The position numbers and the translations under genes are program-made. Shown here in pieces: positions 37,588 to 48,616 of a DNA stretch of 64,000 nt; the stretch's first letter is position 1; each line of letters begins with the position of its first letter. Source of the DNA: Gracilariopsis chorda (taxonomy: Eukaryota > Rhodophyta > Florideophyceae > Gracilariales > Gracilariaceae); the NCBI GenBank assembly GCA_003194525.1, contig NBIV01000082.1, positions 186,001 to 250,000 of the forward strand, written 5' to 3'. The notes beneath the pieces were generated by a model. It saw only the letters and a list, made by a program, of their open reading frames with translations. It was not told the DNA's origin and did no database searches.

Positions 37588-38124
37588 TTACTGCAAATTA
37601 GACATCAGACCTTTGTTTGAACCTGGTTCAAGAAATTTCTCATGAGACACTCTTTCTAGTCGTCCTTCATCCCAATGCAAAGGTCTTTCTGGTAATTGAC
37701 ACCCTCTCCTCGGCAGCAAACGTTGTTCCAACATCTTCCAATCCGGCTCAGTCATCCCTGTTACTCCATCCTTTCTCCAGTTCCTAACGCGCGAGATAAG
37801 AGATCGCCTAATAATCTCAACTCGCTTGTCAATCTTCTTGCTGATGCTTGATAGAGGGTTATGGTTGTGATTCAGACAATAAGATATCTCCCATTTCTTT
37901 TCATGTCTGATGAGGTTGAAAGAGATGTTCGAAGGGCAATTCGAATTCATACATCGCATCCTTCCCGTAGCACCCCTATCGTTTCCCTTAACTCTGCTGC
38001 AAACTGTTCGAAAGCAGTGAACACCATACATCCAACCTTTCGTTGTTGCCAGTGACTGGAGGATTCCTACTAAATCGTCCACATGATCCAATTCATTTGG
38101 CAACTGCAGCTGCGTGTGGTGGAA
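37588..38124 (-). pseudogene. MULE N-terminal FAR1/WRKY-GCM1-type zinc finger
   Basis: It contains MRCMNSNCPSNISFNLIRHE followed by WEISYCLNHNHNPLS, giving C-x4-C and H-x-H ligands. This is the WRKY-GCM1 fold used by FAR1 and MULE transposases to bind terminal repeats. The open frame runs to 38145, but its first few codons come from the LTR of element A, so the native start is lost. The C-terminal ~50 residues are charged. Confidence 0.75.
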
Positions 38125-38937
38125 TGCCCCAAAGGGGAAAAACACCGAAAGGCGTTCGGGATCTTCCTCTCACGAGGTGAACCCAGTTGGGTAGAGCCCT
38201 CCCAGAGGTGTCACGGCGAAGCCGGTTTGTAACACCAGGGACATCTGTCGCGACTTGAGCAGGGAGGTGAAGGCGAAGAATCGGTATCCACGTGAGCGGG
38301 GTGTGATCCTCAGTAGAGGTATGTTTCCACGTAAGTGGGGATGTGTGAGCGGGTGCACACAGGAGGGCCGCGGGTAGCGGGATGTACTACCCTGAAAGGG
38401 GGAAAGGAGGAAGAGTGGGCGAGGGTGAGTCGCGAGAGCGACGAACAAATACGGCAATGCCGGTGGACAGGACTCTCTATACAGGGCGAACACCAATGAG
38501 ATTGGAACAATTATACTCCCAAGGATGGGTCTCTTTAGGTGTGCAAGGGGGTTAGAGGTCCCGTGGTTTACGGCGTTTCTCTCCAAGTAGGAGTTGAGAA
38601 CGCACGGAAGCGGCAACAACTAGAGCCAATTCCCCAGGTTCGGGGTCCCTTGTTGGGGAAGCTTTACTGGTGCGACGGCAATGCGCCGTCGCACTAAGTA
38701 CTAACTTCCCAGAAATGGGTGTAAAAATAATAAATACAATTAACTAAAATTATTAGAAACACTCCACATTTCGTGGCAACATCCACTACTGTGGCCAACC
38801 GCCAATTGGCCCAAACCCATGTCCCACGTGTCCATATCCACCATAGTGGGGCGTAGTTCATATACACAATACACAACCGATAATATAGGGAAAACAATCA
38901 AGTACCAGGAATCCCTCCCTGAGGGCGTCGCACTTCA
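38125..38937 (-). repeat. Probable 3' LTR of element A
   Basis: On the plus strand the segment begins TGCCCCAAAGGGG and ends GCGTCGCACTTCA, so it has TG...CA ends. On its right, on the minus strand, the purine tract CAGGAGGGGGATA fits a polypurine tract. Its left end cuts the MULE. The AT-rich core (38728-38765) differs from the GC-rich rest. The partner LTR is off-window, so the ends are inferred, not confirmed. Confidence 0.55.
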
Positions 38938-38999
38938 TATCCCCCTCCTGAGACGGGAAAACGACCGCGGACGCGGAGGACTCCCAGACGGAAATGGGT

Positions 39000-39006
39000 T
39001 ATAAAA
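39000..39006 (+). promoter_or_regulatory. TATA box upstream of the element A antisense ORF
   Basis: TATAAAA in the context GGGTTATAAAAGCGCG lies about 60 bp inside the 3' LTR boundary and about 350 bp before the antisense ORF. It is on the plus strand, the strand of that ORF. No transcript evidence. Confidence 0.45.
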
Positions 39007-39353
39007 GCGCGTGCGCCTTCTCCGGTTCTCCGGTATATTCCTCTGCATCAGAGTCACTAGCACCTGATATCGCAGCCGTTGTTTCCTCACCCCGCTTTCG
39101 CACCTCCTCGTCACCGAGCGCACCAAAACAACCAACAACAACCACCCTCCAAGAGGGAGAAATGAGTGAAGACAACGACATCAACAACCGTCAACCACCG
39201 AGGTCTCTCGGACGATAAAACACCGGTTTCCGGTCAGTTCCCCTGCCTCAGGGCGTTCAACCTCCAATACAACTGGGAAATGTGGCAGTTACGACCGACC
39301 ACCATCCCTTCGCACTACCACCTTCGGTGGGGTCTTCCGGAAGGGCTCCGGTG

Positions 39354-40841
39354 ATGAACTGGCCAACCTATAACACCCTGGTGGGGCTCAACCCGATGAT
39401 TCGGAATCACGCGTCACGCTTGCGCCTTGCTCCGTGGTTTCACCCGGTCGCTGTCCTCAATGAGGGATTGGTCACCGCTTACGCGGATGGCTCAGACACC
39501 CTTCCGGGGGATTTGCAAAGGGCAGTCACCACCTCGTGGGATTGGCGTTACCGGATTGCGATTACGCGTCACCACCTTCGAAGGAATTCGGGCGAGACCG
39601 TCGCTGCGGCGCAGACCGCAATGGCGCGGATGGCATACCAACGGCAAAGCCGGGCTCCTTTCAATGTACCGGTCCCTCCGGAGTTTGGCTTCGACGTTAG
39701 CCACTTCCACACTCGCGGGGAGATTGAATACGGTGAGAACCTGTTTCGCCTCGAGACCCTCAGTTGGAGGAATTTTTCCGCAGCGCGGCAGGAAGCCCTT
39801 TGTTGGGAGCGGCGGATTCTTCGGGCGGAGTTCCGCTATCTTTCCCGGCAATACCGGTCAAACTTCCTCCAGAACTTCATCCGCTATGAGCGGCGCTGGC
39901 GATCCCGATTCGGGTATTTCATCCCGTACCAGAACGTGGAGATAGAGCGGATTGCGCCGCCTCACCGACCAGGTCGGTATGTAGCACTCCCCGAGTGGTG
40001 GCGCTTCCATGAAGCCTGCCGGGAGTGCTACATAGAACTCCCGCCGGTACTTACGTACCTCGGTTCGCTGCTCATGCAGGATCCCCGGTCGGGGTTGTGG
40101 TCCGTAGTGATTACGGAGTGGGCGGCCCGCACTGCGGCTTATATCCTCAATGAGGTGTACGACCAGTATCGTCTCTGGTTCGTTCAACCGCGTGTGCGGG
40201 CAGCGATCCGAAATCTGGATCTTCGCATCCCCCTTGGGGGCCAGGCCAAAAATGAAGAGGTCTTCCAATTACTTGGGTACATCGACAGCGCTAGCTGGGG
40301 TGAGGTCCCGCTGGAGCAAAGCGGTGGTATGGATGGCGGCAGTGGTAACACCGGTGGTCCGGGACTGGGTAGAAACACCGCCCTTGCGGAGGATTTTGTC
40401 TACTTCTACCACTAAGAGTTCCAGGAAATTTCCTCCGAGGAGGCGCACGAACTCCGCGATGCACCCCGGCATGTGCCGGAAGACCACCCCGTGGGGTACG
40501 TCGATTCTGACCACTACTACCGCGCATACGGCGGGGATGACCCAATGGTCGATAATGAACCGGAAGAACCCGGGGAGATGGGCGTAGAGGATACCGGCGC
40601 TAGCGCGGAAGCTTCCCCAGAGGGGGTACCTCCGGCCAAGCTGGCTGCTGACCCTTTGGCGGCAAGTGCCGGACCTTCCATCCCCAGCGGGGTGACGGCG
40701 AATGAAAACGAGATCATCGCACGTTTTCTCCGGGGTGCCGATCTGAGCGCTGCCGAGGTATCGGGGGATGTCACCGCTATGGCGGATGCGTTGGCCTACC
40801 GCCTCGCTGGTGGTTACGCCCTGGACGATGGGGGTGAGTGA
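39354..40841 (+). CDS. Antisense ORF region of element A, unknown protein
   Basis: Open sequence on the plus strand, opposite to gag and pol, between the pol tail and the 3' LTR. It encodes an Arg-, Trp- and Tyr-rich protein (MNWPTYNTLVGLNPMIRNHA, SWDWRYRIAITRHHLRRNSG) with an acidic, Gly/Pro-rich C-terminal region (YYRAYGGDDPMVDNEPEEPG). The ATG at 39354 is the first in frame; an upstream exon is possible. An AATAAA follows at 40928. Antisense ORFs at this place are known in some giant plant gypsy elements, but I see no similarity to a named protein. Function unknown. Treated as part of a fossil; intactness is not claimed. Confidence 0.6.
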
Positions 40842-40927
40842 AACCTCTAGTCCAGTTCCCTGGTTCTTCTTTCCTGGCATAGCTAGCTAGTGTAGTATAG
40901 TGTTGTGGGGAGCTAGCTGCTCCGTTG

Positions 40928-40933
40928 AATAAA
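40928..40933 (+). terminator. Polyadenylation signal of the antisense transcript
   Basis: AATAAA about 90 bp after the end of the antisense coding sequence, on the same strand. Confidence 0.5.
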
Positions 40934-41214
40934 CTTTCCCGTTTAGAACGGTGCTTCTCGTTTGAGTTCCCCCTCTTCGATGGACCTTGCCTTGTTATCC
41001 TTTCCTATCGCCCTCCGCTCGCGCGGCAACGTTACCCAACTTGGGCATTTACCAGCGTGGCTGGAGCTGCAGTTCCCGTTTGACGGTGGTATCGCACGAC
41101 CTGCGACCGTGGGAGGTGTTCGATTGGCTCCCACGTATCCCCACTGGGGTCATACCCGTACCAGCAGACGGGGTATTGTAGAATACCATCCTAGTCCCAG
41201 GTATGTCCGACAAA

Positions 41215-42324
41215 TCAGTCTACTATGAACTCTCGTTCGTAGACCTGCCGGCCGTGCCGGGTGGTGGTTGTACTCCCTTGCGAGGGTTGCCCGCGGTGCG
41301 GTATAATGTCCCTTAGCAGGGTGTTCGGCGATAACTCCGGCGGTGCCGTGCATTGTGGTAGCGGCCACTGCTCGTGCGGGAGGATATCTCTCAAGAGGGT
41401 GTTTGGCGTTATGGTTTTCACCGCCACTTCATTCCCCATTGGGGCAGGGTCGTTTCCGCTTTCGCGGTATTGTGGGCGAACCGCCAGTCGGCGCGGAACT
41501 TGGGCTCCGCCTTCGCGGTTGAGCTCACGAACCGCAAGTTTGCGGGAAGATGACCACTCCTGCGGAATCAGCGTTTCCACGATCCCCTGGGGGGTCCCGT
41601 GGGACAGTGTGATTGGATGGCAAACCGTCTCCTTGCCAGGCGCACGAGCGCTCTGCACCATACGTTCCGGCGATGCCGTGGTGTCCCCGGCTACTGACTG
41701 GTTGCCTGGGGATAACTCCTGTACACCGGTATTTTGGTCAAAACTCCCCTTTGGGGGGTGCCAGGCAGGTGCCGATGACACCCTTTTCAGGGGCCCGACC
41801 GCTAAGTGCGGTGCACCGTCTCCATGAGGAGGGGCAGCGTCCGGTACGGCCAGTTTCGAGCGTGCGATGGCGCGCGTTTTTCTCGAATTCCTCGGTTCTT
41901 CGCCGCAGCGTTGCGGAAGTTGGCGCAAATTATTCCCCGGAACGGGGGTTTCGATTCTGTCGACGACGGGAGGGGTTTTCGGCGCTTGCGCGCCAGGGCC
42001 TGAAGCTTCGACGGCGGCTTGGCTGCCTCTTTCCCCAAGAGGGGTGTGGGTATATCCCGGCGGCACTGGCGTATCTGCGCGCCTCTTCTCCGCGGGGCAC
42101 GGGTCTGCTGGACCTAATTGAACCGCTTCCGCGGGGGCTTCCGCCGATGGCGGCTTCAATGCATCGCTCTGCTCAGGGGACTGGGGGCAATCGTCACCAT
42201 ACTCCCGTATCGGGGATCCTTCCCTGACAGGGGTGTGCGGTAGTTGCGCTTCAACTTCCCGTGTAGCACGGTACACTTTCCGCGTTCGTGGCGATGCCTC
42301 CGGGGATGGATCGGGCGATTGCAT
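41215..42324 (-). pseudogene. Element A Pro-rich tail downstream of integrase
   Basis: A 369-codon frame, Pro/Ser/Arg-rich and low in hydrophobic residues, with no chromodomain. Near its end the peptide PNTLLRDI(L/I)PH occurs twice (codons ~314-350), and a diverged relative, ENTRFRGMISPSQRE, ends the integrase part, so the tail grew by duplication. It ends RQVYEREFIVD. It may be a disordered integrase extension. Fossil part. Confidence 0.5.
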
Positions 42325-42456
42325 TTCCGCCGCAGCGGTTTCGGGGGGGAGCCTCTTGTTTTCCCGTGACGGACGGTATAATTGCCGCTTTTGCAGGGCC
42401 TGCGCGTCTGGTTCCTGTTGCGCAGCACTGCTCGAGAACGGGGGATGAGTGTCGTG

Positions 42457-43884
42457 TTACATACTCCGTGCTCCACGGTCACTGTTCCGTATGTTACGTG
42501 TTTCCCGTTGCGACGGCGATATCATTCCTCGAAAACGAGTGTTCTCCTCCCCCTCCCTAGACGGAGCGGCGGGATAGAGGATAAAATTCCCCGCCTGGCG
42601 GTTATAAACTCGCGCCAGGGGAGCGGGCGTGGTAGGGGCGGGCGCTGAGAGGCCCGAATTACCCGGCTGAGCCGGTGAGTCCGACATGGTCGGTAGGTCT
42701 GAGACTCCCCGGCTGGGGTGTGGTAGTACCGTAGGCCTAGTACTCCCGGAGGATTCCGGTGTTGCAAAGTCCGTAGAAACGGGGTTGCCTGGATCCAGGA
42801 CTACCTCTGACAAGGGAGGAGGGGCAAGAACAACACGATCACGGGAAATCCGTTCGTGCGTGTCGCCCATCTCTACCACGACAGTGTCGGTGTTTACGGA
42901 GATGACCCTGAATGGTCCATCCGCCACAGGCGAGAGTTTATGGCACTTCTCCCGTTCCGGGTTGTAGTACTCCTTCCTGATGAAGACGTAGTTATTCGCC
43001 CGAATCGGGGACGGTTTCCCTCGCAAGCGAGTATCAAAATCCCGCTTGTACGTGGCTTTCGCACGTGCCATTGGCTCCCGCGTGGTGGGGACCAGCTTGG
43101 AAAGCCATTGCGTCCATTGCTGCCGGTAGATACCCACTGATGGGAAATTGTCCAAGGTAGCTTGGGATTCCAGCGCCACAAGCGGGGGTGTTCTGGATAG
43201 AACCAACTCGAATGGCGAAACTCCGGTAGTCCGGTGTACCTGCGTGTTGTACGCGTAGGTTAACGCATCAGCGTACATGTCCCAGTTCTTTGGGTGGTCT
43301 GCGACGTAGGAAAGTAACGCCGCGAGTAACGTCCGGTTAAACCGTTCAACTTGCCCATTACATTGGGGGTGGTAGGTAGTCTTGAACAAGTTCTTGACAT
43401 CCAGGATGCGACAAACATCCTGGAAGAACTTGCTCGCGAACTGTTTCCCGTTATCGGAGAGCACCTCCATAGGGGGACCGTAGACAAAAATCAAGTGCGT
43501 CACCAGAGCCTGGGCCACCGTGAGAGCGGTTATCCTCCAAAGAGGGACAGTCCGTACCAGCTTGGAAAAGCGGTCGGTAATGACAAGTAGAAACTTGTTT
43601 CCAGGTTTCGTGGTGAGTAGTGGTCCGAGAATATCGATCGCGATAAACTCGAGCGGCGCCCTTGCGGGGAATAGTTTCATCTTCTTCGCATTTTTGCGGA
43701 GTTTCACGCGATTCTTCGCGCATTCGCTACAAAAATGCACGGTTGCGTAGCAGTCCACTGCCATGGCGGGCCGATAGAAATCCCTTCGCAGGGTTAAGTA
43801 GAATTTCCTCCCAACTGGGTGACCTCCAATGGGGGCATAGTGTGATAGATGTAACACCCGCGACTGCAGGGAATGAGGTACCAC
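42457..43884 (-). pseudogene. Element A integrase
   Basis: Retroviral-type integrase. The zinc-binding HHCC region is HLSHYAPIGGHPVGRKF with FCSECAKNR; the catalytic D,D,E core shows AIDILGPLLTT, LSDNGKQFASKFF and CNGQVERFNR; and YAYNTQVHRTTGVSPFELV follows. A GPF/Y-type module (DGPFRVISVNTDTVVVEM) comes next, then a Pro-rich extension. It joins copies of the element into host DNA. Fossil part. Confidence 0.85.
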
Positions 43885-43931
43885 AATCTGTGGGCGGGCT
43901 TCGACCTTCCTTACGAGGTAGCCTTTGTCGT

Positions 43932-45413
43932 TTACCCCGAAAGGGAGATCTTCACCACCGTTGATACAGGCACGAATCCTCTACAGAAGGGGTCACCGAG
44001 TTGTTCTCGGATCATTTCTTCCGGTGATACCGGTACAAACTTCCCCTGTAACGGGTTCTCAAATTCATCTCGCGATGCGAGTAGTTCGTCTAAGTCAGCA
44101 TCCTCGTCCCAGTTTTCTGGCCAAGCGTCAACGGCACATTCCGGATCATCCGGGTCTATCGCCATGAAACATTGGAATTCGTCATCCTCCGTTGGGAGTG
44201 CTTTCCCACTTGTGGGTAACCGCGACAGAGCGTCAGCTTCGGTGTTCTGCGCGACCTTTTTATAAATGACTTGAAAGTCATATTCCGCTAGGCGGAGTCT
44301 CCAGCGCATGAGGCGTCCCGACGGGTCGGAGATATTCATTAACCACCTCAACGAGGAGTGAACCATGTACACGGCGAAGTGAACTCCCATAAGGTAGGGG
44401 CGCAGAGTGGTTATCGCTCATACGACGGCGAGGCACTCTTTCTCCGATACGGAGTAGTTTCGCTCATGAACATTGAGCGAGCGCGACCAACAACCAATTG
44501 GATGTCGTTCCCCCTCGGGGTCTGTTTGAAAAAGAGCACACCCGACCTGGTAGTCGCTCGAGTCCGTATCTACGGAGTATGGTAACCCAAGTTTTGGGAG
44601 ATGTAGGATTGTTGCTGATGTGACAGCCTCTTTCAAGGAGGTGAAGGCCTCCGATTGCTCGGGCCTAAATGTTCCCAGTTTTGAGGGGTTTCCCATGCGC
44701 AGTAGCGCGTTGAGAGGCGCCGCAATGTCCGAAAAGTTTGGGATAAACCGTCGATAGACGTTGACCAGCCCCAAAAAGGAGCGCAGTTCCGTTTGAGTAC
44801 GGGGCTCTTTTGCCTCAACGAGGGATTTGACTCGAGCTTTCTCGATCACTATCCGTCCAGTACGGATAATGTGACCCAGATACTTCATAGTATCTGTGAA
44901 AAACTCGCATTTTTTCAACTTGAGGGTAGTTCCCGCATCGCCGAGTACGGTCAGCAGGTCTCGGACGTAAGTGAGGTGGTCGTCCAACGAGTTGGAGAAG
45001 ATGATTATATCATCAAGGTAGACCAAACAACTCCGCCACTTAAAGCGGTTAAGTAGAATATCTACTGCACGCTGAAAGGTGGCGGGGGCGTTGGTCAGCC
45101 CAAATGGCATCCGCTTGAAGCGGTAGGTCCCTGCATGGCAGATGAATGCGGTTTTATTGCGATCCTCCTGTCTAACAGGTACCTGCCAATATCCCCAATT
45201 GGCATCGAGGGCCTTGAAAACGGTGGCGTCTCCAAGGGAGTTGCGCTCGTCCATACGAGGGATGGGGTATGTGTCCCTAACAGTCACGGCATTGAGCCGG
45301 CGGTGGTCGACACAGAACCTCCAGGTTCCGTGTGCCTTCAAAGCCAGTACAACTGGGAACGCCCAGGGTGATTGAGCGGGCTCAATCACCCCTGCGCGGA
45401 GCATCTTGTCCAC
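43932..45413 (-). pseudogene. Element A reverse transcriptase and RNase H
   Basis: Typical Ty3 reverse transcriptase: WRFCVDHRRLNAVTVRD, YPIPRMDE, MPFGLTNAPATFQRAVD, the catalytic SCLVYLDDIIIFSNS and KKCEFFTDTMKYLGHII. The connection domain TELRSFLGLVNVYRRFI is followed by RNase H (YSVDTDSSDYQVGCALFQTD, IGCWSRSLNVHERNYS, and AQNTEADALSRLP near 44220). Fossil part. Confidence 0.9.
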
Positions 45414-46732
45414 CTGGGACTGCTCCTCTTCCCGAGCTTTTGGACCTGCCCAGTAAGGGGTTGCGCAACCGGTCGCGCACCGGGGATTAGATCAATCCGG
45501 TGTTCCGTTGCATTAATCTCGCCAAGCGAGCCATCCCACATACTGGTGAATTCCCGTAACATATTACGGAGTTTGTCGCGGTGCGACTCTGGCACATGGC
45601 TGAAGTCCAGCGCTTCAAGTGCCTTTTCCGGATCAATCCGGTCGTTGCTCAACGGAGCATTGTCCTCTTTCACAGGTGTGGTTCGCAATTCCGAGTTACT
45701 CGGTATGTTCGACGCTGAAGTAGCGGTTTCCTCCCTCTCCTTAGACTTGACCTCTTCGGACGGCGGGGCGAACTCCTCAGAAGAGGTGGAAACTCCGAGT
45801 ACATTGGCGGCTGTCATCTTCGTTGGCAGCATTCCCATAGGATGGGGGGTTACAATCCCAATTACTTGGTTTTTTAACAGATACTGGGGGTGTTTGCCAA
45901 GGTTGGCAACCAATATCCGGAAAGGAACATCCGGGGAAATGGAAACAATTCCATTAGCCAGCTCCAGCTGGGATATCTCGTACAACGAGGCGAGGGTTTG
46001 TATAACCCGAAGACCGTGTTGACGGGAATTTACCTGCACCCAGACTTGGGACTCAGCCAGTATAGAAACCGAGGCAGCGACGCGGAGCTTGGTGGACTCG
46101 CGGGACGCGGGCTGTGGTTCCTGCGCAGCAGGGAGCGGAACTTGTTTCCGAGAGGACCGCTTTAGCGGGCGGCGAACAATCGGAACCGACGATCCGTCGT
46201 CAAGTTCTACACGCCTGAGGCGGGGCCTGATTGCGTCGACAAATCTGTCGTAGTAATCACATCCCAGTATAACTGGTGCTGCCAATGAACGGCAAACGAT
46301 GAACTCCAACTTCACCACAGATGTACCAAGTCTCACGACGAGGTCCACTGTGCCCAACGTTTGTAACGGATTGTTTTTCGCATCCGAAATGTCGAGGTCC
46401 GCGTCAGAGCGGATACGAGACCGCACAAGCAGGGGTAACAATCCTTCCACAACAAAGTTGGGGCCTGCACCTGTATCCGGGAAGGTGAGAAACCTCACCA
46501 TAAACTGGGGATCAAGCCCAAGGTCGGCATAGACCTTGTAATTGCGGTTGGCCAAGACCAAGACTTTACCAGGAATCCGGGGATTTTTACTCCGTATCCA
46601 CGGGCGACGCAACACACCGGGGTGCGCAGAGTACGCGTTAGCGGTGTCTTTCCTCGAGAGGAATTCCACCGGGGAGCAAGGCGGGGACGCCTCGGGAGCC
46701 AACAGCCTCTTTTCTGAGGACGCCGATCCCAA
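45386..46732 (-). pseudogene. Element A aspartic protease and linker
   Basis: Retropepsin-type segment: FPDTGAGPNFVVEGLLP carries the DTGA active-site word, and APVILGCDYYDRFVDAIRP the second conserved hydrophobic-Gly motif. The following ~250 residues (PFRILVANLGKHPQ and an acidic Ser/Glu stretch) lead into the reverse transcriptase with INATEHRIDLIPGARPVAQP, the usual Ty3 lead-in. Confidence 0.8.
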
Positions 46733-46749
46733 AGGAGAGACTCCCTCAG

Positions 46750-48159
46750 TTAGTTTTCAGCCTTTGGCGGTGGGTTGGTTTCCTCGAAAACGAGTGCTTC
46801 ATCCCGTTGACGGGGGTTTCTATCCGCATAAGCGGGGGTTGCAACGGATGGTTGCGAGATCTCCCGAATCAGGGTGTTTGAAGCTTGCCGCGCTCGCGGG
46901 GTATGTGGTAGGGCATGGGAAAAGTCCGTTTTACCACGGAGATAGGACACCGTCGGGACGGAACCATTCTCCTCTGGAGTGAGGTCCTCATAAGTTGCCA
47001 CTACCTTGCCCATCTCCTTCAGTGAACAAATACACTGGGGTGGGGTATGGCCATGGGCATAGCACAGGTGGCAAATGAGAGCCAACACCGCGATACGCTT
47101 ATTATTATTCCAAGTGTCGATGAGACGAACCGCAGGGCGGGTGTCAGTCCACCCAGGCTGTTGAAAACAGGAGTGACCGTTTGAAAACGGGAGTCGTTGG
47201 GGTTGAACCCGACCGTTACCACCGTATAAAACGGGGTCTTCTGCTCCCCTATCACGGGTCATCTCCGTCGTTGACGGTAAATCACTGGTGGGTATAGACA
47301 CACCATCCCCCTGCATTAAATGCACGGTATCAAATCCCTGTCCAGGGTCCCCTTCCGCAGTGAGCGGGAGTGAGGAAGCTTCGCTTTCCAGCAACAACGC
47401 CTTGGCGGATTTCACCCGATTGTTCGGGGTTCTTGCACGAAGTGCAACCCCTTCCCCTCGAGCGTGTTGGACAAGCTCGAGGTAGGTGATCCTCCACTTA
47501 TCCGCACGATAACGGGTAACTAAACTCCGGATTGCCGGGTCAAGACCATCGATGAACATGGTGCAGCGCTCCTCAACGGGGTATACATTACCACATCTGT
47601 GGAAAGCCTTGTTGAGGCGCACCGAGTAATCGGTCTTGGTCTCTCCAGCACGCTGGCGTGTATCTCGCAAAGCGAGGATAGCCTGCTGAATAGCGGTTTT
47701 TGTGGCGTAGGAGCGCAGTAGATACTGCAGAGCCTCCGGCCAACATTTAACACCTCCCTCGGAGGCGCAAGATGATCCTCTGAAAGAGATGTATTGGTCC
47801 TCCGCCACTCCCCGTAAGAAATAAGGTAAAGCCAAATAGGCTTGTCCCTCATTCATACCGAGGATATCGGCCTCCGCTACAATGCGGGATAAGAAATCCA
47901 GTACCAGGACTGGATCCTCTCCAGTAAAACACTGGTTGCGAAGCGAGAGCTGCATTCGCTTAATGCAGTTTTGCACCTTTCCCGTACCACGGGGCGTACG
48001 TCCAATTGACGAATCTTCGAGCCGGTAGTGCCGGTATGATAAAAGCTTCCGGTAATCCGGGTTTGTCGGTTTCAATTCCCGGAGACAGGGGTGTCTTCTC
48101 CCCTTTCAGCGGGCGCGAATCACACCTTCGGTGGCCGATGACCGCTTTGGGCGGGAGGA
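46750..48159 (-). pseudogene. Element A gag, C-terminal part
   Basis: Retrotransposon gag core (LLSYRHYRLEDSS, VLVLDFLSRIVAEADILGMN, ALRDTRQRAGETKTDYSVRL, FIDGLDPAIRSLVTRYRADK) followed by a CCHC zinc knuckle CHLCYAHGHTPPQC at about 47064-47105. The N-terminal part is displaced to 63405-63948 by the insertion of element B. Confidence 0.85.
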
Positions 48160-48164
48160 GTAGC

Positions 48165-48616
48165 TGTAGGATAGTAATCCAAGTGGGCAAACTCCTAAAG
48201 GTCTCCGCGGTAGCGGTGGCAGAGCAGTCCACGTGGGAAAAGGCCAACGGTGACACCTCTGGTATGGAGGCACAATGGCAAGACGCTAACGGTGCAATCC
48301 TACAGGAAGGATGTGCAGTAGCGGCTGCTTAGAAGCCTAAGGGAGTGGGAACGGCAAGCTTGGGGGCTGGTCGTTACCAAGATGGTGTCTGAGTTTACTG
48401 ACCAACGGGAGGCGCAGCTCGAGGTGCATAAGTATCGGCACCGAGGCGCCTCGACCCTGTGGCACTGTAAAGTGCCCTACTCTACAGTAACTAATACTAG
48501 TCCTATGGATAAATAAATATAAAATACAAAAAAAAACCTTCAGGCCAAGCACACACACGTGTAGCATCCAATCAGGTTGCCAGCAGTGTCACCACTCCTG
48601 GCTCCACTTCCTCACA
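48165..48616 (-). repeat. 3' LTR of element B
   Basis: 452 bp, partner of 62938-63399, preceded on the left by GTAGC. Scattered substitutions and small length differences in the AT-rich core separate the two copies. Confidence 0.95.

Larger units (their letters stand above)
34384..38124 (-). mobile_element. Mutator-like (MULE) DNA transposon, broken
   Basis: Cut-and-paste DNA transposon of the MULE superfamily. Read on the minus strand it has a WRKY/FAR1-type zinc finger, a long acidic linker, a DDE transposase core and a degenerate SWIM-like zinc finger, the standard FAR1/MURA order. In-frame stops (for example TAA at 36260-36262) and frame changes (near 34800 and 35450) break it. Its 5' end is cut at 38124/38125 by the LTR of gypsy element A, so the pair of terminal inverted repeats is not recoverable here. 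Confidence 0.85.
38125..48164 (-). mobile_element. Ty3/gypsy element A, main segment (3' LTR to mid-gag)
   Basis: Fossil gypsy element read on the minus strand and much longer than its family norm. From right to left: gag C-terminal part, protease, reverse transcriptase, RNase H, integrase, a long Pro-rich tail, an antisense ORF on the plus strand, a polypurine tract and the 3' LTR. Its gag is interrupted at 48164 by element B; the rest of gag resumes at 63400. The 5' LTR lies beyond the window. No chromodomain was found. The whole element is dense in short perfect inverted repeats. It carries several breaks. Confidence 0.9.
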
